DNA from: AP-15 sp963701815
GTDB taxonomy: Bacteria; Pseudomonadota; Alphaproteobacteria; ATCC43930; CGMCC-115725
Reading direction: 5' to 3'
DNA: 64,000 nucleotides
Assembly: GCA_963701815.1 (NCBI GenBank)
Contig: CAVPBN010000008.1
Location: 186,001-250,000 of the forward strand
Shown here: positions 1 to 7,577 of the stretch, piece after piece
How positions within the stretch are numbered: the stretch's first letter is position 1
Layout of the letters: every line of letters begins with the position of its first letter
The notes under the pieces: generated by a model
Database searches by the model: none
The model's input: only the letters and a program-made list of their open reading frames with translations
What the model was told of the DNA's origin: nothing
Position numbers and translations under genes: made by a program

Positions 1-2
1 AG

Positions 3-107
3 CCGCAGTTGCATTTCGAGCTGCGCCGCGGCGACAAGCCGGTCAATCCGCGCGAATACCTGGCGCCGTTGCCGACCGCCGCGGGGAGGGAGGCGCGGGC
101 GGGTTAA
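3..107 (+). CDS. C-terminal end of an M23-family peptidase (partial)
   Basis: Only the last 34 codons and the stop are inside the window; the gene begins before base 1. The visible end contains LHFELRRGDKPVNPREYL, which matches the closing strand of LytM/M23 zinc metallopeptidase domains (the LHFE.R pattern that carries a zinc-binding histidine, followed by a P.NP.EYL tail). Such proteins, often annotated NlpD or murein hydrolase activator, act on or regulate peptidoglycan cleavage in the periplasm. It converges on the DUF815 ATPase, as is common in alphaproteobacteria. The family call rests on this tail alone. Confidence 0.72.
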   Translation, partial: PQLHFELRRGDKPVNPREYLAPLPTAAGREARAG

Positions 108-137
108 CCCTGGGCTGATCTTGGGCTAAGCCCGCTG

Positions 138-998
138 TCACCCCAAAATTTTGCCGAGCCGGCCGGCGAGGTCCTGGACGAATTGCCAGGCAACCCGGCC
201 CGAGCGCGATCCGCGGGTGATCGACCATTCATTGGCCTCGGCCTCGAGCTGCGCGGCGGGGAGTTCCAGCCGGTAGCGCTGGGCGTAGCCGCGCACGATC
301 GCGAGATAGGTCTGCTGGTCGATATTGTGAAAGCCCAGCCACAGGCCGAAGCGGTCGGACAGGGAGACCTGCTCCTCGACCGCTTCCGTCGGGTTGACCG
401 CGGTCGACCGCTCGTTGTCGATCATGTCGCGCGGCATCAGATGTCGGCGGTTCGAGGTGGCGTAGAGGACGGCATTCGCAGGCCGGCCCTCAACCCCGCC
501 CTCGAGCACCGCTTTCAGCGATTTGAAGCTGGTGTCGTTCCGGTCAAAGGACAGATCGTCGCAAAATAGGAGGCAGCGCCGCGGGCTCGACCGCACCAGC
601 GACAGCAGCCGCGGCAGGCTCGGGATGTCCTCGCGGTGGATCTCGATCAAGGCCAACGAATGCGGTCGGGTGGAATTGACCGCAGCATGCGCGGCCTTGA
701 CCAGCGAACTCTTGCCGGTGCCGCGTGCGCCCCACAGCAATACGTTGTTGGCCGGCAGCCCGTCGGCGAAGCGCTCGGTATTGGCCAGCAGAATGTCGCG
801 GACCCGATCGATCCCGTGCAGCAGCCCGATTTCGATCCGGTTGACGTCGGCGACCGGCTCGAGCCACCAGCGGTCGGCATGCCAGATAAACGCATCGGCG
901 GAGGCGAGATCGACGGCGGACGATGCGTCCGGCGGGGCGAGGCGTTCGAGCGCATCGGCGATGCGATGCAGCAGCGGCAGCCAATCGGGTGCGGTCAT
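138..998 (-). CDS. DUF815 family ATP-binding protein (AAA+ ATPase)
   Basis: A 286-residue predicted P-loop ATPase. The Walker A motif GARGTGKSS lies near residue 85 and a Walker B-like stretch CLLFCDDLSFD follows about 65 residues later; DDLSFDRNDTSFKSLKAVLEGG is the hallmark region of the DUF815 family. The start at 998 (MTAPDWLPLL) is preferred over a longer reading to 1127, whose first 43 residues are arginine-rich shadow sequence. It is divergent from yajC-secD, an arrangement familiar from alphaproteobacterial genomes. The molecular role of the family is not established; the protein lacks membrane segments, so it is probably cytoplasmic. Confidence 0.85.
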   Translation of the reverse strand: MTAPDWLPLLHRIADALERLAPPDASSAVDLASADAFIWHADRWWLEPVADVNRIEIGLLHGIDRVRDILLANTERFADGLPANNVLLWGARGTGKSSLVKAAHAAVNSTRPHSLALIEIHREDIPSLPRLLSLVRSSPRRCLLFCDDLSFDRNDTSFKSLKAVLEGGVEGRPANAVLYATSNRRHLMPRDMIDNERSTAVNPTEAVEEQVSLSDRFGLWLGFHNIDQQTYLAIVRGYAQRYRLELPAAQLEAEANEWSITRGSRSGRVAWQFVQDLAGRLGKILG

Positions 999-1233
999 CG
1001 GCGGCAATATCCGGAGGCGGATCGGGAAAGGCGGATCGCGGGCGACCGGCGAACTCGCGGATAGAGGGGCGCACCGACGCCGACGGATGGCCGACAGCCG
1101 CCGAAATGCCCGCCGGACGCCGCCCATTGCTCTTTAATCGCGCATCGCGTACCAATCCGATCGACGCCGGGCTTGCCGCTGCGGCGGCCGGCGATGCGTT
1201 CGTCGGCGCCGGGGCGATGTCTGTTGCGGCTCG

Positions 1234-1629
1234 GTGCCGGCGCCGATATCCACCGCTTACGCACAAGGAACGGGTTTGCAAAGTTTTCTCGACAGCCAGA
1301 GCGCATTGCAGTTCCTGCCGCTGGTCCTGATCTTTGTCGTCTTCTACTTCCTGCTGATACGCCCGCAACAGCGCAAGGCAAAAGACCATCGGGTCGCACT
1401 CGATGCGTTGCGGCGTGGCGACCGGGTGGTGACCGGAGGCGGTATCCTCGGCACTGTCGTCCGGGTCGACAGCCCGGACGAGGTCAGTGTCGACATCGCC
1501 GAGAACGTGCGCGTGCGCGTCGTGCGCAGTACGATCACCAGTGTCGTCTCCAAGCCCGATCCGGCTGCGGCCCGCGAGGCGGCGAGGTCGAAGGAGCAGC
1601 CGCGGGCCAAGGCCGAAACCAAAGAATGA
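1234..1629 (+). CDS. yajC: Sec translocon accessory subunit YajC
   Basis: A 131-residue protein with one N-terminal membrane segment (about residues 26-45, LQFLPLVLIFVVFYFLLIRP) followed by the highly typical RPQQRKAKDH sequence and a small cytoplasmic domain (RRGDRVVTGGGILGTVV). YajC associates with SecDF and the SecYEG translocon at the inner membrane. The start is taken as GTG at 1234; an ATG at 1217 is in another frame. The C-terminal tail is a charged, probably disordered extension. secD follows after 147 bp in the same orientation, supporting one transcription unit. Confidence 0.95.
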   Translation: MPAPISTAYAQGTGLQSFLDSQSALQFLPLVLIFVVFYFLLIRPQQRKAKDHRVALDALRRGDRVVTGGGILGTVVRVDSPDEVSVDIAENVRVRVVRSTITSVVSKPDPAAAREAARSKEQPRAKAETKE

Positions 1630-1776
1630 TCGAGCCGATGCAGCTCGATTCGGTTTGGTTCGAGTTCGATCGGAGCGCCGGTCGGCGGCGTCGGCGATCG
1701 GTGTCGATGCCGCGCGGACCGCGTCCTGCGCGGAGGCGAATGAGGGCTGCCCTGCGGCGGTCCCGGACCCGGCACC

Positions 1777-3354
1777 ATGCTGTATTTTTCGACCTGGAAG
1801 ATCGTTTTGATCTGCGTCGTCTGCGCGCTCGGCGTATTGCTGTCGCTGCCCAACCTGTTGAGCCCGGCATTGCTGGCGAAATTGCCGGATTTCATACCGC
1901 ACAAGCGGGTCTCGCTGGGGCTCGACCTGCGCGGCGGCTCCTATCTGCTGCTCGAGGTCGATGTCGCCGCAGCCGAGCGCGAGCGCCTCAACTCGATCGT
2001 CGACACGGTGCGCCGCGGATTGCGCAACGCCGACATCGGCTATACCGGGCTCGAGGTCAAAGGCGACGCGATCGCCTTCACCATCCGCGAGCCCGGGCAG
2101 ATCGACGCGGCGCGTCAGGCGCTGGGTAAGCTCGATCCCGATCTGACCGTCAACATCGTCGCCGGCGGGTCGGGAACGGTGGCCTTCGGCACGGCTGCGA
2201 CCGATGCGCGGCGCAGTCAGGCCGTCCAGCAGTCGATCGAGATCATCCGCCGCCGGATCGACGAAACCGGCACCAAGGAGCCGACGATCGAGCAGGAGGG
2301 GCAGGACCGGATTCTGGTCCAGCTGCCGGGCATCGACGACCCCGAGCACGTCAAGGCGTTGCTCGGCCGCACCGCCAAGCTGACCTTTCAGCTGGTCGAC
2401 ACCGATGTCTCGCTGGACGCGGCGCGCAGCGGCCACCTGCCGCCCGGCGACGTGATCCTGCCGGCCGAGGATGCCCGGACGGCGCGTCAAGGTCCCCCCG
2501 CCTATGTCCTGCATCGCCGGGTCATGGTCGGCGGCGACACCTTGGTCGATGCCCAGCCGACCTTCCAGTCCAATGAGCCCGTCGTCAGCTTTCGCTTTGA
2601 CGCCGAGGGCGCCAAGCGCTTCGGCGACGCCACGCGCGAGAATGTCGGCAAGCCGTTTGCGATCGTGCTCGACAACAAGGTGATCAGCGCGCCGGTGATT
2701 CGCGAGCCGATCCTCGGCGGGTCGGGCATCATCTCCGGCAGCTTCTCGGTCCAGTCGGCGAGCGATCTGGGCCTGCTGTTGCGCGCCGGCGCCTTGCCGG
2801 CGCCGATCACGATTCTCGAAGAGCGAACGGTCGGGCCCGACCTCGGCGCCGATTCGATCCATGCCGGTGCGACCGCCAGCATCGTCGGCGTCATTCTCGT
2901 GGTCGTCTTTATGATCCTGTTTTACGGGCTGTTCGGGATCTTCGCCGACATCGCACTGTTCTTCAATTTGTGCCTGATGCTCGGCGCCCTGTCGCTGCTG
3001 GGCGCGACCCTGACGCTCCCCGGCATCGCCGGGATCGCGCTGACGATGGGCATGGCGGTCGACGCCAATGTCCTCGTCTACGAACGCATCCGCGAGGAGG
3101 TCCGCGCCGGGCGGACGATGCTGTCTTCGCTCGATGCCGGCTTCAAGCGGGCGTTCGGCACCATCCTCGACAGTCACATCACGACGTTGGTCGCCGGCGG
3201 GCTGATGTTCTGGCTCGGTTCCGGCCCGATCAAAGGCTTCGCGGTGACGCTCAGCATCGGCGTTTTGACCTCGTTGTTCTCTGCGATACTGGTCACCAGG
3301 CTGCTGATCGTGACCTGGGTGCGGCGCTGGCGGCCGAGGGCGATCCCGATCTGA
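1777..3354 (+). CDS. secD: Protein translocase subunit SecD
   Basis: A 525-residue SecD of normal length. It has an N-terminal membrane segment (residues 5-25), the conserved D1 stretch LGLDLRGGSYLLLEVD, a large periplasmic P1 region, and about five C-terminal membrane segments beginning near residue 365, including the diagnostic TMGMAVDANVLVYERIREE. SecD uses the proton gradient to assist late steps of Sec-dependent export. The protein ends with the positively charged tail usual for stand-alone SecD, so it is not a SecDF fusion. The usual partner secF is not found downstream: a convergent ATP-grasp gene starts 40 bp beyond the stop. Confidence 0.96.
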   Translation: MLYFSTWKIVLICVVCALGVLLSLPNLLSPALLAKLPDFIPHKRVSLGLDLRGGSYLLLEVDVAAAERERLNSIVDTVRRGLRNADIGYTGLEVKGDAIAFTIREPGQIDAARQALGKLDPDLTVNIVAGGSGTVAFGTAATDARRSQAVQQSIEIIRRRIDETGTKEPTIEQEGQDRILVQLPGIDDPEHVKALLGRTAKLTFQLVDTDVSLDAARSGHLPPGDVILPAEDARTARQGPPAYVLHRRVMVGGDTLVDAQPTFQSNEPVVSFRFDAEGAKRFGDATRENVGKPFAIVLDNKVISAPVIREPILGGSGIISGSFSVQSASDLGLLLRAGALPAPITILEERTVGPDLGADSIHAGATASIVGVILVVVFMILFYGLFGIFADIALFFNLCLMLGALSLLGATLTLPGIAGIALTMGMAVDANVLVYERIREEVRAGRTMLSSLDAGFKRAFGTILDSHITTLVAGGLMFWLGSGPIKGFAVTLSIGVLTSLFSAILVTRLLIVTWVRRWRPRAIPI

Positions 3355-3394
3355 CCGGGTTGCGCCGCGATCGGACCGCGCGCGCTCGCGCTGC

Positions 3395-4363
3395 CTACTC
3401 GGCAGCGTCGCGCTGCGGACAGACGCGAGCCAGTTCGGCGCCGAGGTAGCCGGCGAGGATGTCCATGCCGCAGCGGCCGGCGCGCGCCTCGGCGTCGGGA
3501 TTGTAGTTGGTGTTGGTGTTGACATCGTAGGTGTAGGCGGCGCCGGCGGCGTCGGCGATGAACTCGATGCCGGCGACGGCGATGTCGTTGGCGGCGAGGA
3601 ACGCCTCGTACCGGCATTTCAGACCGGCGTCGATGTCGTCGATGATCGTGAATTTGGCTCGGGGCGCGCCGAACTGCTCCGGGCCGGCCGGGCAGAAGGC
3701 GTCGCCGACGGCGCAGGCATCGGCCGGGCACAGCTCAAACCCGCCGCTGGTGTCGACTTCGACCGCGTACATGAACCGGCCGCCGATGAATTCGGCGCGC
3801 GTGATCAGCGGCATCGGCGCCCGCACATATTGCTGCAACAGGTGCAGTCCGTCGACCGGCGCCTCGTAATCCGGGCCGGCGAGGTAATCGGCGAGCGCGT
3901 CCACGCTCGAAAAAAGCCGGACGCCGAGACCCTTGCCGCCGCGGTTCGGCTTCAGGATCACGGGGCCCCCGGCGAAACGCCGCCGCGCCGCCTCGGCCAG
4001 CAATTCCCGGCCGGCGACGAGGACGGTGTCGGGCGTGCGTATGCCGCAGGCTTCGAGGGCGGCATATTGGCGCGCCTTGCTGATTTCGAGATCGAGCGCG
4101 CGGCTGCCGTTGACGACGCGGCGTCGGTGCCGCTCCAGCCAGGCCAGCACCGACGCGGTCAATTCGGCGGCGTGGCGGTGGCCGCGGGTGTGCGACGAGG
4201 CGCTCATCCGATTGTAGAAGACGCCCTCCGGCGGCGGCTGCGACAGATCGAAGACGCCGCGGTCGAGGAACCAGTCCTGCCAGCCGAGGCCCTGCCGATC
4301 GAATGCCGCGGCCAGCGGTTCGAGCCAGGCCGCATTCTCGTGAATCACATGGATCCGGGTCAT
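3395..4363 (-). CDS. ATP-grasp domain protein, RimK-like ligase
   Basis: A 322-residue protein with an N-terminal pre-ATP-grasp domain and an ATP-grasp core. GGPVILKPNRGGKGLGV (near residue 150) is the glycine-rich ATP-binding loop with its lysine, and YDVNTNTNYNPDAE near the C-terminus carries the acidic/Asn magnesium-binding residues seen in RimK-type carboxylate-amine ligases. The substrate cannot be read from sequence; family members ligate amino acids to peptides, proteins or small acids. The start at 4363 (MTRIHVIHEN) avoids an 11-residue extension that lacks similarity. It occupies the spot where secF would be expected and is convergent with secD. Confidence 0.8.
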   Translation of the reverse strand: MTRIHVIHENAAWLEPLAAAFDRQGLGWQDWFLDRGVFDLSQPPPEGVFYNRMSASSHTRGHRHAAELTASVLAWLERHRRRVVNGSRALDLEISKARQYAALEACGIRTPDTVLVAGRELLAEAARRRFAGGPVILKPNRGGKGLGVRLFSSVDALADYLAGPDYEAPVDGLHLLQQYVRAPMPLITRAEFIGGRFMYAVEVDTSGGFELCPADACAVGDAFCPAGPEQFGAPRAKFTIIDDIDAGLKCRYEAFLAANDIAVAGIEFIADAAGAAYTYDVNTNTNYNPDAEARAGRCGMDILAGYLGAELARVCPQRDAAE

Positions 4364-4471
4364 CGCCGTCCTGACGCAGCTTTGGTGCGGCAGCATATTA
4401 CACAGTGCTGCAACGTCGATGGTGTAGAATCGGCGATGGTCTTACCGCTGTGTGCCATCCGACCCATCGGG

Positions 4472-4750
4472 TCATCTGGAGAGGATGACGAGGAGCCCGG
4501 TGCCGACGACTATGATCGCCAGCCGTTTTGCCGGGCTCAGCAGAGGCGAGAGGGCGAAGGCGACCGCGGCGATGATCGCGGGAGGGATCGTCAGCACCGG
4601 CAACACCCCGAAATCGGGGCCCGCCAGCAGATCTGCGGCGAACACGCCGAGCCCCCAGCCGAACGGCAGCGCGGCCGTCACCGCCGCCGCGACCGTAATC
4701 CATGATGGGACGCGCATATCGATTGCCCGCTCGACTCGATCGGGCTGCAC
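4472..4750 (-). CDS. Small three-helix membrane protein of unknown function
   Basis: A 92-residue hydrophobic protein with three predicted membrane helices (about residues 17-40, 50-70 and 74-90). ATG at 4750 opens the reading; a second ATG at 4717 (MRVPSWITVA) is just before the first helix and may be the true start. I do not recognise a family. The composition (long Ala/Val/Leu/Ile runs separated by short charged loops such as SPAKR) is what a real membrane protein looks like and is not mirrored by a convincing gene on the opposite strand. It lies upstream of the ATP-grasp gene on the same strand. Confidence 0.5.
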   Translation of the reverse strand: MQPDRVERAIDMRVPSWITVAAAVTAALPFGWGLGVFAADLLAGPDFGVLPVLTIPPAIIAAVAFALSPLLSPAKRLAIIVVGTGLLVILSR

Positions 4751-4828
4751 AGAGGCCGCCGAAGAGGTTAAACAAATGTTCGGGTTCGGCAGATTGCCGC
4801 ACGCGTTCGGGCCAAAGCGGAGGCAGCT

Positions 4829-5733
4829 ATGAGGATCGGGTTCATCGGGACCGGGACAATGGGGCAGCCGATGCTGGCGAACCTGGTCAAGCGCGGGTTT
4901 GCGGTCACCGCCTATGATGCGGTGCCGGCCGCCCTCGACGCGGCGGCGCGGCTCGGCGCGACGCGCGGCCGGTTCGGCCCGCGCGGCGGTCGCCGATGCC
5001 GAGCTGGTGATAACGCATGCTGCCGTCCTCGGCCAATGTCGAAGCCGTCTATTGGGGCGTCGACGGGATTGGCGAGACGGTCCCGCCGGGGCGGCTCTGC
5101 GTCGACATGTCGACGATCGACCCCGGCGCCTCGCAGCGCGTCGCGGCGCGGCTCAACCAGCGCGGCGTGCGGTTTCTCGACGCGCCGGTGTCGGGCGGGG
5201 TCGGCGGGGCGACTGCCGGCACCTTGGCGATCATGGTCGGCGGCGACGCCGGCGACCTGGAGGAGGCGCGGCCGGTTTTGGCGGCGATGGGCGCCAACAT
5301 CGTCCATGTCGGTGCGGTCGGCGCCGGCGAGGTCGCCAAATTGTGCAACAATTTGATCTCGGGCACGGCATTGATCGCCGTCGCCGAAGCGTTTCGGATC
5401 GGCGAGGCGTTTGGCGTCGACCCGCAGATCCTGACCGCCGCGATCGCCAAATCCTCGGGCGCGACCTGGGTCATGGAGCATATGCACCCGGTCCCCGGCA
5501 TCGTCGAGAATGCCGCGTCGAGCCGCCAATACGCGCCGGGCTTTATGACCGATTTGATGGCCAAGGATCTCGGTCTCGCGGTCGGCGCGGCGCGCGACAA
5601 GCGGGTCCCGGTCGTCGTCGCGCCCGCCGCCCAGCAGCTCTATCGCATGGCCTCCTCGCACGGTCTCGGCCGCGAGGATTTCTCGGCGGTCTACAAATTT
5701 CTCAAACCGTCGAGCGACGACGCCCCGGTGTAA
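4829..5733 (+). CDS. 3-hydroxyisobutyrate dehydrogenase-like oxidoreductase, two frameshifts
   Basis: The sequence encodes a beta-hydroxyacid dehydrogenase of about 300 residues, but in three frames. The N-terminus has the Rossmann loop GFIGTGTMGQPM; the middle has DAPVSGGVGGATAGTLAIM (substrate-binding) and the catalytic-lysine region GEVAKLCNNL. Removing one C near 4964 joins LGAT to AAGSARAAVADAELVIT, and removing one C near 5016 joins VIT to MLPSSANVEAVYWG, giving an uninterrupted family member. These enzymes reduce or oxidise short 2- or 3-hydroxyacids with NAD(P). A good Shine-Dalgarno (GGAGG) precedes the ATG. The last codons (SSDDAPV and stop) lie inside a repeat that recurs at 7414. 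Confidence 0.85.
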
Positions 5734-5875
5734 CCGGAGGGAACCCGGCCGGCCCGCCGATGCCGTTTTGCTGATTCTGCAGCCAATCTGCAGCAAAACC
5801 ATATCCTGCGCCTGCCCGACCCGCACGTGCGACCGCCGCAAAGTGGCATGTCATTACGGCAACTCTACCGTCGCC
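5711..5875 (+). repeat. Dispersed ~165-bp repeat, copy A
   Basis: This segment is closely similar to 7414-7577 in the same orientation. Shared blocks include CGAGCGACGACGCCCCGGTG and TAACCGGAGGG at the left, an inverted repeat GTTTTGCTG (5765-5773) / CAGCAAAAC (5791-5799) in the middle, and GGCAACTCTACCGTCGCC at the right. The central part is more diverged than the ends. Copy A begins inside the end of the dehydrogenase gene and supplies its stop codon. It may be a small palindromic intergenic element; no coding capacity is evident. Confidence 0.7.
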
Positions 5876-6160
5876 GCATCCCGTTTCTTGCGCGCCGATC
5901 GCCAGCCGCCGATGCTGCACCGATTGTTCTGACCGACACCAACTTGGCGGCCGTCAGCCGGTCGGCAGGCGTCGATTTCACCTGGTCGAGTCAGCTCCAC
6001 CCCCGCATTGCAGAGCCTCCGTCAACTTCCCTGGCTCAGCGGCATCTTAGAGGTAGAATGACGCCGCCATTTCGCTCTACTTTACAGATCGGCGGCATCG
6101 TTCGCATGACCGCAGGCACCTGCAATTCCGGAGAACACAGCCAAGATACAGGAGGAAGCG
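5876..6160. other. Intergenic region downstream of repeat copy A
   Basis: Together with repeat copy A this makes about 430 bp without a recognised gene. After the repeat there is no reading frame with protein-like composition. A purine-rich Shine-Dalgarno (AGGAGG, just before 6161) marks the next gene, and its promoter is presumably within 6030-6140, but I see no clear -35/-10 pair. Confidence 0.4.
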
Positions 6161-7315
6161 ATGCTTTATCGCGTTGCGGCGACCGTCGGCTTGCTGCTGG
6201 CGGCAGCGATCGGCGGCGGCGTCCAGGCGGAGGCGGCCGGCCCCGCGGCCAAGACGGTGCCGGCCTATGACCAATCGGCCGTCGCCCGCCGCGGCTATTT
6301 TTATATCGGCGGGTCCTATGTCGGCAATCCCGGCAAGCGGCTGATGCATGGCCAGATCTATGTCGAGGTGCTGGTCCCGCGCCATCCGCGCCAGCGCTAT
6401 CCGCTGGTGCTGATCCACGGCGCGGCGCAGACCGCAACCAACTGGATGGGCACGCCCGATGGCCGGCCCGGCTGGGCGGATTACTTTGTCGGGCGAGGCT
6501 ATACCGTCTACATGATCGATCAGCCGGCGCGCGGCCGCTCGCCCTGGTTGCCGGAGATCGACGGCAAGCTCGCCACCTTCAGCGCCGAGGCGATCGAATC
6601 GCGGTTCACCGCACCACAGGACTTCAATCTGTGGCCGCAGGCGAAATTTCACACGCAATGGCCGGGCAGCGGACATATCGGCGACCCGGTTTTCGATGCC
6701 TTTTATGCGACGCAAGTGCCGTATGTCGCCAGCGGCGCCGAGACGCAGCAGCGCAACCAGCAGGCCGTGGCGGCATTGCTCGACCGGATCGGTCCGGCGA
6801 TCATCCTGACCCATTCGCAATCGGGTCCGTTTGGCTGGCTGATCGCCGACGCCCGGCCGAAACTGGTCAAAGCCGTCGTCGCCGTCGAGCCGGGCGGGCC
6901 GCCGTTCCAGAACGCGGTCCTCAACAACAACAAGGAGCGCGCCTGGGGCGTCACCGACATCGCGATCGCCTACGACCCGCCGGTGAAAGACCCGAGCGAG
7001 CTGAAGACCGAGCAGCAGGCCGAGCCCGACGGCCCAAACCTGGTGCGCTGCATCCAGCAGCAGGCGCCGGCGCGACGGCTGGCCAACCTGGCCAATATCC
7101 CGGTGATCGTCATCACCACCAAATCGTCCTATCACGCGGCCTACGACCACTGCACCGCGAAATACCTGGCGCAGGCCGGGGTCAAGGTCACCGACTTCCA
7201 GCTCGGCGATCACGGCATCCACGGCAACGCCCACATGGTCATGCTGGAAAAAAACAATCTACAGGTCGCCGGCGTCATCGCCACCTGGCTTGCCCACGCC
7301 GTGCCGTCGCACTGA
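6161..7315 (+). CDS. Secreted alpha/beta hydrolase (esterase-like)
   Basis: A 384-residue protein with a clear Sec signal peptide (residues 1-26, cleavage likely after VQAEA). The fold is an alpha/beta hydrolase: oxyanion-hole region LVLIHGAAQTATNW, nucleophile elbow THSQSGPFGW in which the first Ser of HSQSG replaces the usual G-x-S-x-G layout, an acidic residue in VIVITTKSSYH/AYDHC region, and a late histidine in DHGIHGNAHM. Substrate unknown; the secreted location suggests an esterase or lactone hydrolase acting outside the cytoplasm. AGGAGG precedes the ATG at good spacing. The gene is bracketed by two copies of the ~165-bp repeat. Confidence 0.82.
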   Translation: MLYRVAATVGLLLAAAIGGGVQAEAAGPAAKTVPAYDQSAVARRGYFYIGGSYVGNPGKRLMHGQIYVEVLVPRHPRQRYPLVLIHGAAQTATNWMGTPDGRPGWADYFVGRGYTVYMIDQPARGRSPWLPEIDGKLATFSAEAIESRFTAPQDFNLWPQAKFHTQWPGSGHIGDPVFDAFYATQVPYVASGAETQQRNQQAVAALLDRIGPAIILTHSQSGPFGWLIADARPKLVKAVVAVEPGGPPFQNAVLNNNKERAWGVTDIAIAYDPPVKDPSELKTEQQAEPDGPNLVRCIQQQAPARRLANLANIPVIVITTKSSYHAAYDHCTAKYLAQAGVKVTDFQLGDHGIHGNAHMVMLEKNNLQVAGVIATWLAHAVPSH

Positions 7316-7413
7316 CCGCCGATCGGCTGTTCGGCCGCGTCGCAGCCGAGATCGCGTGCGGCGACGCACGCCGCCTCCCGGCGATAGGTGATCGAAGCCC
7401 TTGGTCGCTGGAC

Positions 7414-7577
7414 CGAGCGACGACGCCCCGGTGTAACCGGAGGGCACCCGCCGCTGTTTTTGCTGCTTCTGCAGCAAATCTGCAGCAAAAGCCGATCCCG
7501 CGGCATCCCAACCGCCCTCGTCACCGGCGCCATCCCGGGCAAGGATGGCATGTGATTGTGGCAACTCTACCGTCGCC
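7414..7577 (+). repeat. Dispersed ~165-bp repeat, copy B
   Basis: Direct-repeat partner of 5711-5875. It keeps the left block with CGACGACGCCCCGGTGTAAC, an inverted repeat TTTTGCTGC (7458-7466) / GCAGCAAAA (7482-7490), and the right block GGCAACTCTACCGTCGCC. It lies between two convergent genes and its right end contains the stop codon and last codons of the GloVer-repeat gene on the minus strand, so both copies terminate a reading frame. Confidence 0.7.

Noticed and set aside
544..3525. A 993-codon minus-strand reading antisense to yajC-secD
   Set aside because: It is Arg/Asp/Gln-rich, lacks any recognisable motif, and lies opposite genuine yajC and secD; long antisense frames are expected at this GC level.
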